Shown here one piece after another: positions 7,756 to 15,301 of a stretch of 64,000 bases of DNA (positions are counted from its first letter, which is position 1; each line of letters starts with the position of its first letter). A program made the position numbers and the translations under genes. Source of the stretch: Kaistella flava (ex Peng et al. 2021). Its GTDB lineage: Bacteria > Bacteroidota > Bacteroidia > Flavobacteriales > Weeksellaceae. Location: contig NZ_CP040442.1 in assembly GCF_015191005.1 (NCBI RefSeq), forward strand, positions 1,302,001-1,366,000. Direction: 5' to 3'. Below the pieces are notes generated by a model that was given only the letters and a program-made list of their open reading frames with translations, was not told where the DNA came from and did no database searches.

Positions 7756-8679
7756 CTATTCGAGATGGTTCTCAACAATATGCTTCGTAATCGGTCTCAG
7801 CGTTTTACCGTTCACCGGATGAATACCATAATTGGTAAAATATTCAAGGGTATTGTTAGACTTGTCATACCAGACTTTTCCGAGCGCATTATCAACCGTT
7901 AAGGTATCCGGCAAATTGATTTTTTTCAGTTGCTTGTATTGTCCTTCATCCCATGCGATAATGGTGGCTCCTGCTATCTTTTCATCGCAGAAAACCGCTT
8001 CATAGTGGTCTTCTTTCCAGTACATACACTCCTTTTTCCGTTCCTGTGATGGTACTATTACAGTAGCGTAAGGTTTATTTTCAGCTGTGGTTGCTGCTGA
8101 TATTAGTGTTTGGGGAATGGCTATGGGATTCTGAGGAATCTCTGTCTGCACAGGATTGCCCGTCCCTGATAGAGGCTGCGCTTTTTGCTGTTGAAAGTAT
8201 CCTGATTGATTCGCAATAAAACCTCCCAATAACAAAAAGCCCACGATACCAAAACTGTTTTTATGATGCGCAATAAACTGTGGAAGCGTGAACACCGGTG
8301 AGTTAGTGATGTTAATTACAATATTGGAAAGCGTTTCGGAAAGCGTACTCACTTCATTTCCCCCATCTGAAATCGTAACCTGTAAGGGATGTTTTAGATG
8401 GGTCTCTTTCGCTATGGCTTTCCTTGAAAATTCTGAAAAGTTTTTAAAACCTAGATATACGCTTAAATGATCAAGCGTGATTTCATCGATTGCATAATCC
8501 ATATGATTCACCACAAGACTTTTGTAATACCGCGCAAATGTTCGTTCATTTTTAGCATATCCGAACCTTTCTTCAAAATGCGCACTTAAATAAGAGGCCA
8601 GCGTCGTTATGCTTCCCTGAGGAAGCTCTGTTCTTGCATGATCAAACACCATTTTGAGAAGCGTACGTTTTTTTTCCAT
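7756..8679 (-). CDS. Membrane protein of unknown function with helical N-terminal domain
   Basis: 307 residues, family not recognised. Residues 1-100 form a helical, HTH-like domain (SITTLASYLSAHFEERFG, ERTFARYYKSLVVNHMDYAIDE, FKNFSEFSRKA). One membrane span follows near 140-160 (NSFGIVGFLLLGGFIANQSGY), then a Pro/Thr-rich linker and a C-terminal domain containing a MYWKEDHYEAVFCD pattern. The layout (cytoplasmic DNA-binding-like domain, single span, extracytoplasmic domain) could suit a one-component membrane regulator, but that is inference from topology only. Confidence 0.65.
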   Translation of the reverse strand: MEKKRTLLKMVFDHARTELPQGSITTLASYLSAHFEERFGYAKNERTFARYYKSLVVNHMDYAIDEITLDHLSVYLGFKNFSEFSRKAIAKETHLKHPLQVTISDGGNEVSTLSETLSNIVINITNSPVFTLPQFIAHHKNSFGIVGFLLLGGFIANQSGYFQQQKAQPLSGTGNPVQTEIPQNPIAIPQTLISAATTAENKPYATVIVPSQERKKECMYWKEDHYEAVFCDEKIAGATIIAWDEGQYKQLKKINLPDTLTVDNALGKVWYDKSNNTLEYFTNYGIHPVNGKTLRPITKHIVENHLE

Positions 8680-8711
8680 AGCGGTCAGGAGAAATATTTA
8701 AAATTATTGTC

Positions 8712-8719
8712 CAAAAATA
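8712..8719 (-). promoter_or_regulatory. TAnnTTTG promoter element (TATTTTTG, minus strand)
   Basis: On the minus strand TATTTTTG lies 33 bp before the ATG at 8679, flanked by TGTC and GACA half sites. It is probably the promoter of the membrane protein gene. Confidence 0.5.
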
Positions 8720-8771
8720 GACAGTTTGATGTCTTAAAAAATAAGGTTTCCCATAAAACACAGCAGAATAC

Positions 8772-8803
8772 CTGTCCGCCACCTGTCCCGCCACTGTCTT
8801 TCG
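8772..8803. repeat. Three 11-bp tandem repeats (CTGTCCGCCAC-type)
   Basis: CTGTCCGCCAC, CTGTCCCGCCA and CTGTCTTTCGA lie end to end, about 55 bp upstream of the promoter of the membrane protein gene. An 11-bp period places each unit on nearly the same DNA face, as in a multi-site operator. Confidence 0.5.
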
Positions 8804-9038
8804 AATTCATTACCGCAGCCGTTACTTTGTCCTAGAAATCAGTGATATAAAACACTAAAACAAAGTTACAAAACTGATTTTAAAAAGGCAGAAAAGGCAA
8901 AGGGTAAAACTGGTTTTGGGGAAGCGGAATTCCCCTTTGCTGATCACCTGCCGTACTTCCCTGAAAATTTTAAGAAGCGCTTCTTATTCTAAAATCGTGC
9001 AACACCACTCGCAATCAGTTTTGCGAGGAAGAGCACCA

Positions 9039-9257
9039 ATGTCAATTTTTAATTTGAAAACGATGATACAATTCTTATTAATGCTACTAGGTTTAGCATG
9101 GGGAAATCATAATGGAAATACTAGTGGTTACAAAAATTCAAACAATGTAGGAAACCAAACTACCACTCAGGTTGCAGGACTTGAGGAAGGTCTAGACACT
9201 GGAGGGGACAAACCACATGGACCAATTGGGGGAAATACTGGACAGACCCCACCATAA
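9039..9257 (+). CDS. Small secreted Gly/Asn-rich peptide
   Basis: 72 residues starting MSIFNLKTMIQF; an alternative start is the Met at residue 9. A hydrophobic segment (MIQFLLMLLGLAWG) acts as a signal-like region. The rest is Gly/Asn/Thr-rich and low complexity (NNVGNQTTTQVAGLEEG, GGDKPHGPIGGNTGQTPP). It is followed by a strong terminator and then the sensor kinase gene. Small peptides of this style are common beside two-component genes in Chryseobacterium-like genomes. Function unknown. Confidence 0.55.
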   Translation: MSIFNLKTMIQFLLMLLGLAWGNHNGNTSGYKNSNNVGNQTTTQVAGLEEGLDTGGDKPHGPIGGNTGQTPP

Positions 9258-9279
9258 CCCTAATAACTACATTATTAAG

Positions 9280-9307
9280 AGGCAGATACGAGATATCTGC
9301 CTTTTTT
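9280..9307 (+). terminator. Rho-independent terminator
   Basis: A 9-bp perfect stem AGGCAGATA/TATCTGCCT with a 5-nt loop followed by a T run, placed just after the small peptide gene. Confidence 0.85.
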
Positions 9308-9332
9308 CATTATTTTGCATGAAAAATTATAT

Positions 9333-11003
9333 ATGTTCAGAATTATATTAATTCTAATCGTTTTTATTGTCTACTCCTGCGAAAAACAAGATCCTGTAAA
9401 TAAAGATCCTTCAGTCAATAATAAGAATCACAACAAAGCCAATTTATTTAGAAGTGAACAGCTTTCCGATTCTGCATTTTATTATTATAGTATAGCAAAG
9501 GATGAATATTTATTAAAAAACGATTCTATAAAAGCCGCTCAAGCTTTGATCAACATGGCAATTATACAGTGTGATAACGGAGATTATTTTGGAAGTATTG
9601 AAACATCTCTCGAAGCCGACACACTATTGGTTAATAAAAATGAGAGTATTCCTAAAGGCTTTTTAGCTGCAAATTATAATAATCTTGCCATTGCATCAAC
9701 TAAACTTAAAAACTTTGATCATGCTGAGAATTTTTACAACCTGGCTTTAAAAAATGTGACTGATCCTGAAAATAAATATGTTTATTATAATAATATTGGG
9801 GATGTATTAATAACGAGAGGTGACTTTAAAAATGCTATTCGGAATTTGCAGATGGCGCTTCACGTAAAAGATAGCATAAGTTATGCAAGAGCTTTAAATA
9901 ATTGGGCTTATGCAAATCATTTTAGTGATAAGAGTTTTAATCCTATACCCTATTACTATAAAGCATTAAAAATCAGACTAAAAGACGGTAATAAACACGG
10001 CTTAAATTCAAGTTATATCAATCTGTGTGATTACTACGCTGATAAAGATCCCACCATCTCTTTACAGTTCGCAAAACAAATGAAACAGACGGCGGTAGAA
10101 GCCAATAGCACTCCGGATATTCTGGAGGCCATTAAGAGAATAATTATTTTGAATAAAAATAATTACTTGGAAAATTTTCAGAATTACAATACCCTCAGTG
10201 ATGAAATTCAACTTGAAAGTAGCAAAGCCAAAAACCAGTTTGCTTTGATACGGTACGGGGTAGAAAAAAGCAGAGCCGAAAATAGTATTTTAAAAGTAGA
10301 AAAACTGGAATCTCAGAAGAAACAGATTTACTTGGCGATTTTAGTGTTAGGACTGATCATGATGATGATAACTGGTATAATATCTTCTAAGAAAAGACAA
10401 AAAAGGCTGCAACAGGAAAAAGACCTGGAAGTAAAAAAAACGGAGTTACAATACTCGAAAAAAGTTCATGACGTAGTGGCCAATGGTATTTATCAGCTGA
10501 TGACCAAATTAGAACACGATTTGGATATCAGCAGAGATGAAACGCTTGATGATTTGGAATACGTCTACGATAGATCCCGAAACATATCGTATGATGCTAT
10601 TGAGTCACATGAGAGCCCGGAAAATTTCAGTGAAAAAATCAGAAAATTAATAGGGTATTTTAACACCCCCAACGTACAGACATTTATTGCAGGAAATGAC
10701 CCATCGGTTTGGGAAGGGGTCAGCCACTTTAAAAAAGGGGAAGTCTATCAAATATTGAGAGAAATGCTGATTAATATGAAAAAACACAGTCGTGCAGATC
10801 GGGTAACGATCATATTTGAAAGAATAGAAGACAGCATTACAGTAGTCTACAGAGATACAGGGATAGGAATAAAAAAAGAAACTATTTTTAAAAACGGAAT
10901 GCGAAATATGGAATCCCGTATTGTAAATCTAGAGGGAGTGATTATTTTTGACACAGAATTAGAAAAAGGATTAAAAATAGATTTCTCTTTTTCTGGCTTA
11001 TAA
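9333..11003 (+). CDS. TPR-containing membrane sensor histidine kinase (lipoprotein-type signal)
   Basis: The start at ATG 9333 is preferred because it begins a lipoprotein-like signal (MFRIILILIVFIVYSC); the frame also opens from a TTG at 9315. TPR-like helical repeats fill residues about 40-310 (for example FDHAENFYNLALKNV, FKNAIRNLQMALHV). A membrane span follows (IYLAILVLGLIMMMITGII), then a HisKA_3-like dimerisation helix with the phospho-acceptor in KKVHDVVANGIYQL. The HATPase domain has the N box REMLINMKKHSRA and G1 box DTGIGI. The sensing TPR domain would lie outside the membrane. The response regulator gene follows after 11 bp. Confidence 0.88.
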   Translation: MFRIILILIVFIVYSCEKQDPVNKDPSVNNKNHNKANLFRSEQLSDSAFYYYSIAKDEYLLKNDSIKAAQALINMAIIQCDNGDYFGSIETSLEADTLLVNKNESIPKGFLAANYNNLAIASTKLKNFDHAENFYNLALKNVTDPENKYVYYNNIGDVLITRGDFKNAIRNLQMALHVKDSISYARALNNWAYANHFSDKSFNPIPYYYKALKIRLKDGNKHGLNSSYINLCDYYADKDPTISLQFAKQMKQTAVEANSTPDILEAIKRIIILNKNNYLENFQNYNTLSDEIQLESSKAKNQFALIRYGVEKSRAENSILKVEKLESQKKQIYLAILVLGLIMMMITGIISSKKRQKRLQQEKDLEVKKTELQYSKKVHDVVANGIYQLMTKLEHDLDISRDETLDDLEYVYDRSRNISYDAIESHESPENFSEKIRKLIGYFNTPNVQTFIAGNDPSVWEGVSHFKKGEVYQILREMLINMKKHSRADRVTIIFERIEDSITVVYRDTGIGIKKETIFKNGMRNMESRIVNLEGVIIFDTELEKGLKIDFSFSGL

Positions 11004-11014
11004 ATAAGAATTAT

Positions 11015-11680
11015 ATGTTTAAAAAAGTTTTAATCGCCGAAGATCACGAAATCCAAAACCTTTCCTTACAGAGAACACTTCATGATTTCAATATCCCTAT
11101 TGTGGACTACGTGCACTATTGTGATGATGCACTTGCGAGGGTAGGAAAAAGCATCAGGGATAATTCACCCTATGATCTTGTGATTACCGATCTTCATTTT
11201 GACACCGATCATAGGGAGCAGAAATTAAAAGATGGAAGAGAAATGGTCAGCGCAATTCGGTCGGTTCTTCCCTCCATTAAAGTAATTGTCTTTTCTGCAG
11301 AACAGAAATCCGGGATTATTGATTCCTTATTCAAAGATAATGGTATTAATGGCTATGTTCGAAAAGGGAGAAATGATGGTAAAGAACTTAAAAAGGCAAT
11401 TGATGCGGTATTTGCTGGTAAAAATTATCTTGCCCTGGACATAAAACATGAAGTAAAAAAATTAAACAGTTATGAATTTACTTCCTATGACATTACTTTA
11501 GTGTCACTTCTGTCAAAAGGAGTTATACAAAAGAACATACCAACCTATCTCGTGACCAATGACATCAAACCTAACAGTCTCAGCAGTGTTGAAAAAAGAT
11601 TGAATATTCTTAAAGAAGAATTGAGGATTAATAATAATGAACAGCTGATTGCATTCTGTAAAGATTTAGGGGTGATTTAA
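11015..11680 (+). CDS. Response regulator, REC plus LuxR/FixJ-like output domain
   Basis: 221 residues. The receiver domain (about 1-130) starts KVLIAEDHE (acidic pair) and has the phospho-acceptor Asp in YDLVITDLHFD, with the conserved Ser in VFSAEQK and Lys in YVRKGRN. The C-terminus (about 150-221) resembles a divergent LuxR-type HTH (LLSKGVIQKNIPTYLV, SSVEKRLNILKEEL). It forms an operon with the TPR kinase. A 16-bp palindrome upstream of the next gene is a plausible binding site. Confidence 0.85.
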   Translation: MFKKVLIAEDHEIQNLSLQRTLHDFNIPIVDYVHYCDDALARVGKSIRDNSPYDLVITDLHFDTDHREQKLKDGREMVSAIRSVLPSIKVIVFSAEQKSGIIDSLFKDNGINGYVRKGRNDGKELKKAIDAVFAGKNYLALDIKHEVKKLNSYEFTSYDITLVSLLSKGVIQKNIPTYLVTNDIKPNSLSSVEKRLNILKEELRINNNEQLIAFCKDLGVI

Positions 11681-11739
11681 AACAAAATTAGCTCCATACC
11701 ATTACAGCAACTTTCAATTTTTAATAAAAAGTGTTGTTT

Positions 11740-11755
11740 TTACGGATATCCGTAA
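11740..11755. promoter_or_regulatory. 16-bp perfect palindrome, candidate operator
   Basis: TTACGGATATCCGTAA is a perfect palindrome about 20 bp upstream of a TATTTTTG -7 element (11777-11784) that precedes the small Cys/His peptide gene. Its position at the -33 region or just upstream fits a regulator site, plausibly for the adjacent response regulator. That link is inference. Confidence 0.55.
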
Positions 11756-11776
11756 TGTAGTTGACCTTGATGATGG

Positions 11777-11784
11777 TATTTTTG
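11777..11784 (+). promoter_or_regulatory. TAnnTTTG promoter element (TATTTTTG)
   Basis: Bacteroidota -7 motif 29 bp before the ATG of the small Cys/His protein gene and downstream of the 16-bp palindrome. Confidence 0.6.
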
Positions 11785-11813
11785 AAATGTCTAATCCCTA
11801 AAATTATTATTTT

Positions 11814-12020
11814 ATGAAAAAGTATTATGTCAACAAAAATGCGCAACGAAACGGAGATCATGAGGTTCATCACGAAAATTGCATGTACTTACCTCTTCCT
11901 GCAAATCGTAATTACCTTGGAGAATTTTCTTCTTGTGTAGCTGCTGTAGCTGAAGCAAAGCGATATTATACGCAATCCAATGGTTGCAAAACATGCAGCC
12001 CGACGTGCCATACAAGCTAG
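11814..12020 (+). CDS. Small Cys/His-rich protein (68 aa)
   Basis: A compact protein with spaced Cys and His residues: EVHHENCMYLP, EFSSCVAAVAEAKRYY, then NGCKTCSPTCHTS. The C-x-x-C / C-x-x-x-C and HxxxC patterns suggest metal binding or disulfides. There is no signal peptide. Short proteins of this pattern occur widely in Bacteroidota, but I know no function. Its own promoter with palindrome suggests control by the neighbouring two-component system. Confidence 0.7.
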   Translation: MKKYYVNKNAQRNGDHEVHHENCMYLPLPANRNYLGEFSSCVAAVAEAKRYYTQSNGCKTCSPTCHTS

Positions 12021-12037
12021 ATTCTAAAAACAACAAA

Positions 12038-12338
12038 ATGAAAAAAAATTTATTACAGGTATACTTGGGCTCAGTTTTTTATTACAGGTTTGCTTGGACT
12101 CAGCCTTTTAATACCTGTACAAAGCGGTGCAACTGAGAATTCTGTAAGAAATAAACTTGAATTTTCTACCTCGCAACAGAAAAAAAAAGAAATCAAAAAG
12201 TAAAGTAAAAAAACAGTTTCTAAGCGATGCACATACAATGGTCAAACCCTAATCGTAGGTCCACGCGGAGGATGCTACTATTATTGTGGACGCAGTAAAG
12301 TGTATGTAGACTGTTCTTATTGTACTGGTTGCAACTAA
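12038..12338 (+). pseudogene. Broken gene for a small secreted Cys-rich PBCV-basic-adaptor-like protein
   Basis: The 5' part encodes a signal peptide (second copy reads FITGLLGLSLLIPVQSG) but contains an imperfect 29-bp tandem duplication (unit starts at 12051 and 12080) that shifts the frame. Downstream the frame hits an in-frame TAA after EIKK and then continues KKTVSKRCTYNGQTLIVG and PRGGCYYYCGRSKVYVDC. The TxGPRGGCYY / KVYV pattern is that of the PBCV-specific basic adaptor domain found in small secreted bacterial proteins. One duplication and one nonsense codon inactivate it. Confidence 0.65.
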
Positions 12339-12351
12339 TCAATTTATTTCC

Positions 12352-12380
12352 AGTCCTCAAATTTGAGGACTCTTTTTTTT
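12352..12380 (+). terminator. Rho-independent terminator
   Basis: A perfect 20-bp palindrome AGTCCTCAAATTTGAGGACT followed by C and nine Ts, just after the small Cys-rich pseudogene. Confidence 0.85.
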
Positions 12381-12517
12381 GCCTTTTTTCCAGAGAAAAA
12401 CAATTAATAAAATAATTAGTCCAACTGTGGAAAACCATAATTAAGAGATTGACTCGAGGTATCAGGTCTAATTTTCTTGTGAATCGATGCTAATATAGCA
12501 CCTAGCTCCATTCGCTG

Positions 12518-12618
12518 CCGCACGAATCCTTTCGTGTGGTCATATTATAAAAATCAAACATTCTAAACGCACTGTAGCGAGTTTGTAATGATAAACTACC
12601 CGATACAATCGTGCGGTA
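12518..12618. repeat. Imperfect inverted repeat / REP-like hairpin region
   Basis: CCGCACGAA/TTTCGTGTGG forms a local hairpin at 12518-12539. CTGCCGCACGAAT at 12515-12527 is matched in inverse orientation by AATCGTGCGGTAG near 12606-12618. It lies in the otherwise empty 12,381-12,644 gap and looks like a small non-coding repeat. Confidence 0.45.
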
Positions 12619-12644
12619 GTGGGGAATAAAAAAAAACACTAGAG

Positions 12645-13268
12645 TTATCGGTTTAATCTTGTTTTTAATGTGATTTTCTTTGGATTATCATCTACATAAA
12701 ACACATCATAGAAAGCGGTGTAGTTGCCGGGTTTGTCTTTTTCAAAATCTTGTTTTATTATATCTTGAAGATGTTCAGACGCATTAATGTTTACTAAATC
12801 ACCTTCGATGATTTTGGTATAAAAGAAAGTACACCCCTGTTTTGTTTTTGAAAATTGAATCTGAATATACTGATTGGCTTCCTTGTTGGACTTTTGAAGA
12901 ACAGGTCTTTTTTCTGGAGCACTCCTATCAATCTTTTCAGATGAGTCATTTTCAGCTTGCATTTCATCCCGAATCTGACATTCAGCTTCAGACATCCAAT
13001 AGATTTCTTCGTGCTTGTATTTTCTTAATTCCTGAAGCTTTCCTAAAGTTTTCATTCTACCAATATAATAACCTAAACACTCAATTTCAGCTTCATTATG
13101 ATCAAGTACACCATATTTTATAGCTCCTTCCAAATCTTTCAAAAAAATGTCATCATTATAAAACTTCTTGGAGTTATATATCTTCAGTATTTCTTTTTGT
13201 TTTACTGTCTTTTGGCTATATCCAAACGAAAATAAGAGAGCCCATAAAAATAGTAATAGTTTTTTCAT
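12645..13268 (-). CDS. Secreted hypothetical protein
   Basis: The start at 13268 is preferred because it gives a signal peptide (MKKLLLFLWALLFSFGYSQ); an upstream ATG at 13295 adds nine residues. The mature protein is about 190 residues. A helical region with LGYYIGRMKTLGKLQELRKY is followed by a charged linker (SSEKIDRSAPEKRPV) and a C-terminal beta-rich part (TFFYTKIIEGDLVNINASEHL, YTAFYDVFYVDDNPKKITLK). Family not recognised. Confidence 0.6.
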   Translation of the reverse strand: MKKLLLFLWALLFSFGYSQKTVKQKEILKIYNSKKFYNDDIFLKDLEGAIKYGVLDHNEAEIECLGYYIGRMKTLGKLQELRKYKHEEIYWMSEAECQIRDEMQAENDSSEKIDRSAPEKRPVLQKSNKEANQYIQIQFSKTKQGCTFFYTKIIEGDLVNINASEHLQDIIKQDFEKDKPGNYTAFYDVFYVDDNPKKITLKTRLNR

Positions 13269-13553
13269 ATTTAAAATTTCAAACTGATAATTCATTATTT
13301 AGATATTGCAAAATAGAAATTATACAATTGACGAACAAATCTTAATTCCGCGCTCTAAGAAGTCTCCTGACTTAGGAGATTCCTATGCTGCAGATTATAG
13401 TCAATGCCTATAAATACAACCACCGTATGTTGCAATGTTTTTGCTTTATTACTTCTCAAAACGCTCATCAAAAAGATTTTACACTAGTTCATCGAGGACA
13501 AAAAATCTCATACAAAATGGATGAAACGAATTTAAAAAAAACACTCTTTAAAA
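13269..13553. other. Intergenic, no convincing gene
   Basis: It holds one copy of a repeat also found upstream of hipB and otherwise AT-rich sequence. The plus-strand open frame here lacks coding character and runs into the antisense of hipA. Confidence 0.4.
13351..13373. repeat. Direct repeat copy 1 flanking hipBA
   Basis: CGCTCTAAGAAGTCTCCTGA followed by CTT closely matches the copy at 15202-15224 (core GAAGTCTCCYGACTT). The two copies bracket hipBA. Confidence 0.5.
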
Positions 13554-14801
13554 CTAATATCGAAAAGCATGCTGCATCAACTCCTGTTCTCCCCGTGAAA
13601 TTCCGATTTCTGAAGCGATACTTCTCCACTTGCTTACTGCATTTTTAACTTCAAAAATGATTGCATTCATTTCGGTTTCATTGATCCTAAAATAGACACC
13701 CACACTTTTTGCCAGTTCGAAATTCAGTGCATTGTCGTCCATATCGATATTTAGGGCTAATCCGTCTTTTTCAACAGAAGGATTTAAGTCATATGCCGGA
13801 GATAAAACCCATCCTTTATCTGTTAAAATAAAACCATGGTTTCGTAAGTGGTCATCTGTATTGGAAATGCAAATATTAAAAACTATTCTTCGCCATAGTT
13901 GCAGGAGTTTTTCATTGACATTAGCACCAAAATTCATTATAAATTCTGCAATATCTAGATAACTCGCTGTTGAAAACCTTAAAGACTCTTCATTATTCCC
14001 AGTCATCGTCATTGCAGAAGCAAAGTGAATTCTTTGACTGCCCTCTCTATCAAATCTTTTCGTAAAAAAAGTATGGTATTTTCCTGCAATTTTTTCGATT
14101 TTGCATTCAGCCATTTCAACGCCACAATTCAAAGCTAAGTGGTATGCTAAAAATTCCCACGCTCCTTTATCAATCGTATCATTTTTAGAAGGAAACTTAG
14201 CAATCCATAAATCACCGTTTTCATCCTCAACATTGGCTTTTGGTCTTGCTCCACCTAATGAAGACCCCGGAGCCATTAGAATCGCTAACCATTTTTTGAC
14301 ATTTGCATTTTCATCATCTTCAAGATTTTTCGCAGCGGCTTGCAGTTCCCGAATAGACGACCAAGGCGGTGTTGAATTATTATGGTCATCATCAAGAAAT
14401 AAACCGTCTAAAGAAGTTTTAAACCTCAATGCACCCATTCTTGTTTTGTCATAAACGCCTAGCAAATAATCAATATCATAAAGCATTTGTGCTTTTTCGC
14501 CTTTCTCTCTTGCTTGTTGGGCGGCTTTCCTTTTCATTAAAGTGCGTCCCCAAGTATCGGGCATGCTATCTAAAAAGACGCCAAAGTTTTCTTTACTATT
14601 TGGAAATTGCGCACCTGAAAAAAACTGAATATCCGGATCGATCAACCATTGACCTTCTGTATCTAACCAATGTTGATCATATTCGAAACTAAAGGCCTTT
14701 TTACCTTTTCCATAATGTGCCGACAAAACACCGATTAATTGATGCTCCGGCATTCCCTTCCAGTCAGCAAATACATAAATATCAAATTTTCCTTGTTTCA
14801 T
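13554..14801 (-). CDS. hipA: HipA-family Ser/Thr kinase toxin
   Basis: 415 residues. The HipA_N-like region includes ENFGVFLDSMPDTWGRTLM. The kinase core carries the Gly-rich SSLGGARPKAN loop (about 220-230), the lysine strand DLWIAKFPS, the catalytic loop ISNTDDHLRNHGF and the metal-binding WVLSPAYDLNPS. HipA phosphorylates translation factors such as GltX and induces dormancy. All core residues are present. It lies 8 bp downstream of the HipB-like gene on the same strand, the normal hipBA order. Confidence 0.93.
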   Translation of the reverse strand: MKQGKFDIYVFADWKGMPEHQLIGVLSAHYGKGKKAFSFEYDQHWLDTEGQWLIDPDIQFFSGAQFPNSKENFGVFLDSMPDTWGRTLMKRKAAQQAREKGEKAQMLYDIDYLLGVYDKTRMGALRFKTSLDGLFLDDDHNNSTPPWSSIRELQAAAKNLEDDENANVKKWLAILMAPGSSLGGARPKANVEDENGDLWIAKFPSKNDTIDKGAWEFLAYHLALNCGVEMAECKIEKIAGKYHTFFTKRFDREGSQRIHFASAMTMTGNNEESLRFSTASYLDIAEFIMNFGANVNEKLLQLWRRIVFNICISNTDDHLRNHGFILTDKGWVLSPAYDLNPSVEKDGLALNIDMDDNALNFELAKSVGVYFRINETEMNAIIFEVKNAVSKWRSIASEIGISRGEQELMQHAFRY

Positions 14802-14809
14802 GATTCTTA

Positions 14810-15100
14810 TTATTTAAGCAAATCCAAATCCTGAAGTTTCCTGCCAAACTCATCATCTGCAGCCAATTTCAGAAAATCATTTTGCAATCCTAAAACTCTT
14901 AAAACATTAAAATAGGCTCCCATAGAAACACCCGAATCCCCTTTCTCTATTAAATACAATGTTGACCGAGCAATACCTGCCCTTTCCGCCACTTGAATCG
15001 CAGTTAGTTTTCTTCGCTTTCGGGCAAGTTTTATATTTTCTCCCATTTCGTCAAGTAACTGAGTGAATTTAGGAAGGATTACCTGTTGCTTTTTATTCAT
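14810..15100 (-). CDS. hipB: HipB-like XRE-family antitoxin
   Basis: The ATG at 15098-15100 (MNKKQQVILPKF) is preferred over an upstream ATG at 15148 that would lie inside the operator. The protein is 96 residues with an HTH_XRE domain (IKLARKRRKLTAIQVAERAG followed by IARSTLYLIEKGDSGVSMG) and a short tail (GRKLQDLDLLK). It should neutralise HipA and repress its own promoter. The perfect inverted repeat directly upstream fits that role. Confidence 0.9.
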   Translation of the reverse strand: MNKKQQVILPKFTQLLDEMGENIKLARKRRKLTAIQVAERAGIARSTLYLIEKGDSGVSMGAYFNVLRVLGLQNDFLKLAADDEFGRKLQDLDLLK

Positions 15101-15103
15101 AAC

Positions 15104-15150
15104 GTTTGTTATTTCATACAAATTTAAACAAAATGATTGAAATAACAAAC
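15104..15150. promoter_or_regulatory. hipBA operator: 13-bp perfect inverted repeat around the -7 box
   Basis: GTTTGTTATTTCA (15104-15116) is exactly complementary to TGAAATAACAAAC (15138-15150), with a 21-bp spacer. The minus-strand -7 element TAAATTTG (15119-15126) lies inside the spacer, so a dimeric repressor bound to both arms would block the promoter. The transcript leader would be only about 12 nt. Confidence 0.8.
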
Positions 15151-15201
15151 ACCACTAGTTTATTTCTAAATATAACATTTCCTTTTATCCTCCTGAATAC
15201 G

Positions 15202-15224
15202 TACTCTCCGAAGTCTCCCGACTT
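15202..15224. repeat. Direct repeat copy 2 flanking hipBA
   Basis: TACTCTCCGAAGTCTCCCGA plus CTT matches the copy at 13351-13373 with a few substitutions; same orientation. Confidence 0.5.
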
Positions 15225-15301
15225 TGAAGCTACTACGATTCACAACAATCGCAAACACTACCACTCAATAACTACTACCGCTAATACTAATTTATTTTCT
15301 T

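Larger units (their letters stand above)
8680..9038. other. Divergent intergenic region with repeats and hairpins
   Basis: It holds the promoter and tandem repeats upstream of the minus-strand membrane protein gene. Next to the plus-strand small ORF it has two hairpins: GGGGAA/TTCCCC near 8918-8935 and CTCGCAA/TTGCGAG at 9008-9027. No convincing gene is seen. Confidence 0.45.

Noticed and set aside
8638..8835. Plus-strand ORF over the 8679 gene's promoter region
   Set aside because: Covers the promoter and tandem repeats; composition not coding-like.
13385..13648. Open frame on the plus strand next to hipA
   Set aside because: It overlaps the hipA end antisense, and has no recognisable domain or start context.
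1..15300. Second copy of the tRNA-Ser 3' end as attachment site
   Set aside because: No stretch matching the 3' sequence of the tRNA (GGTTCGAATCCCT context) was noticed on either strand; the other boundary is probably outside the window.
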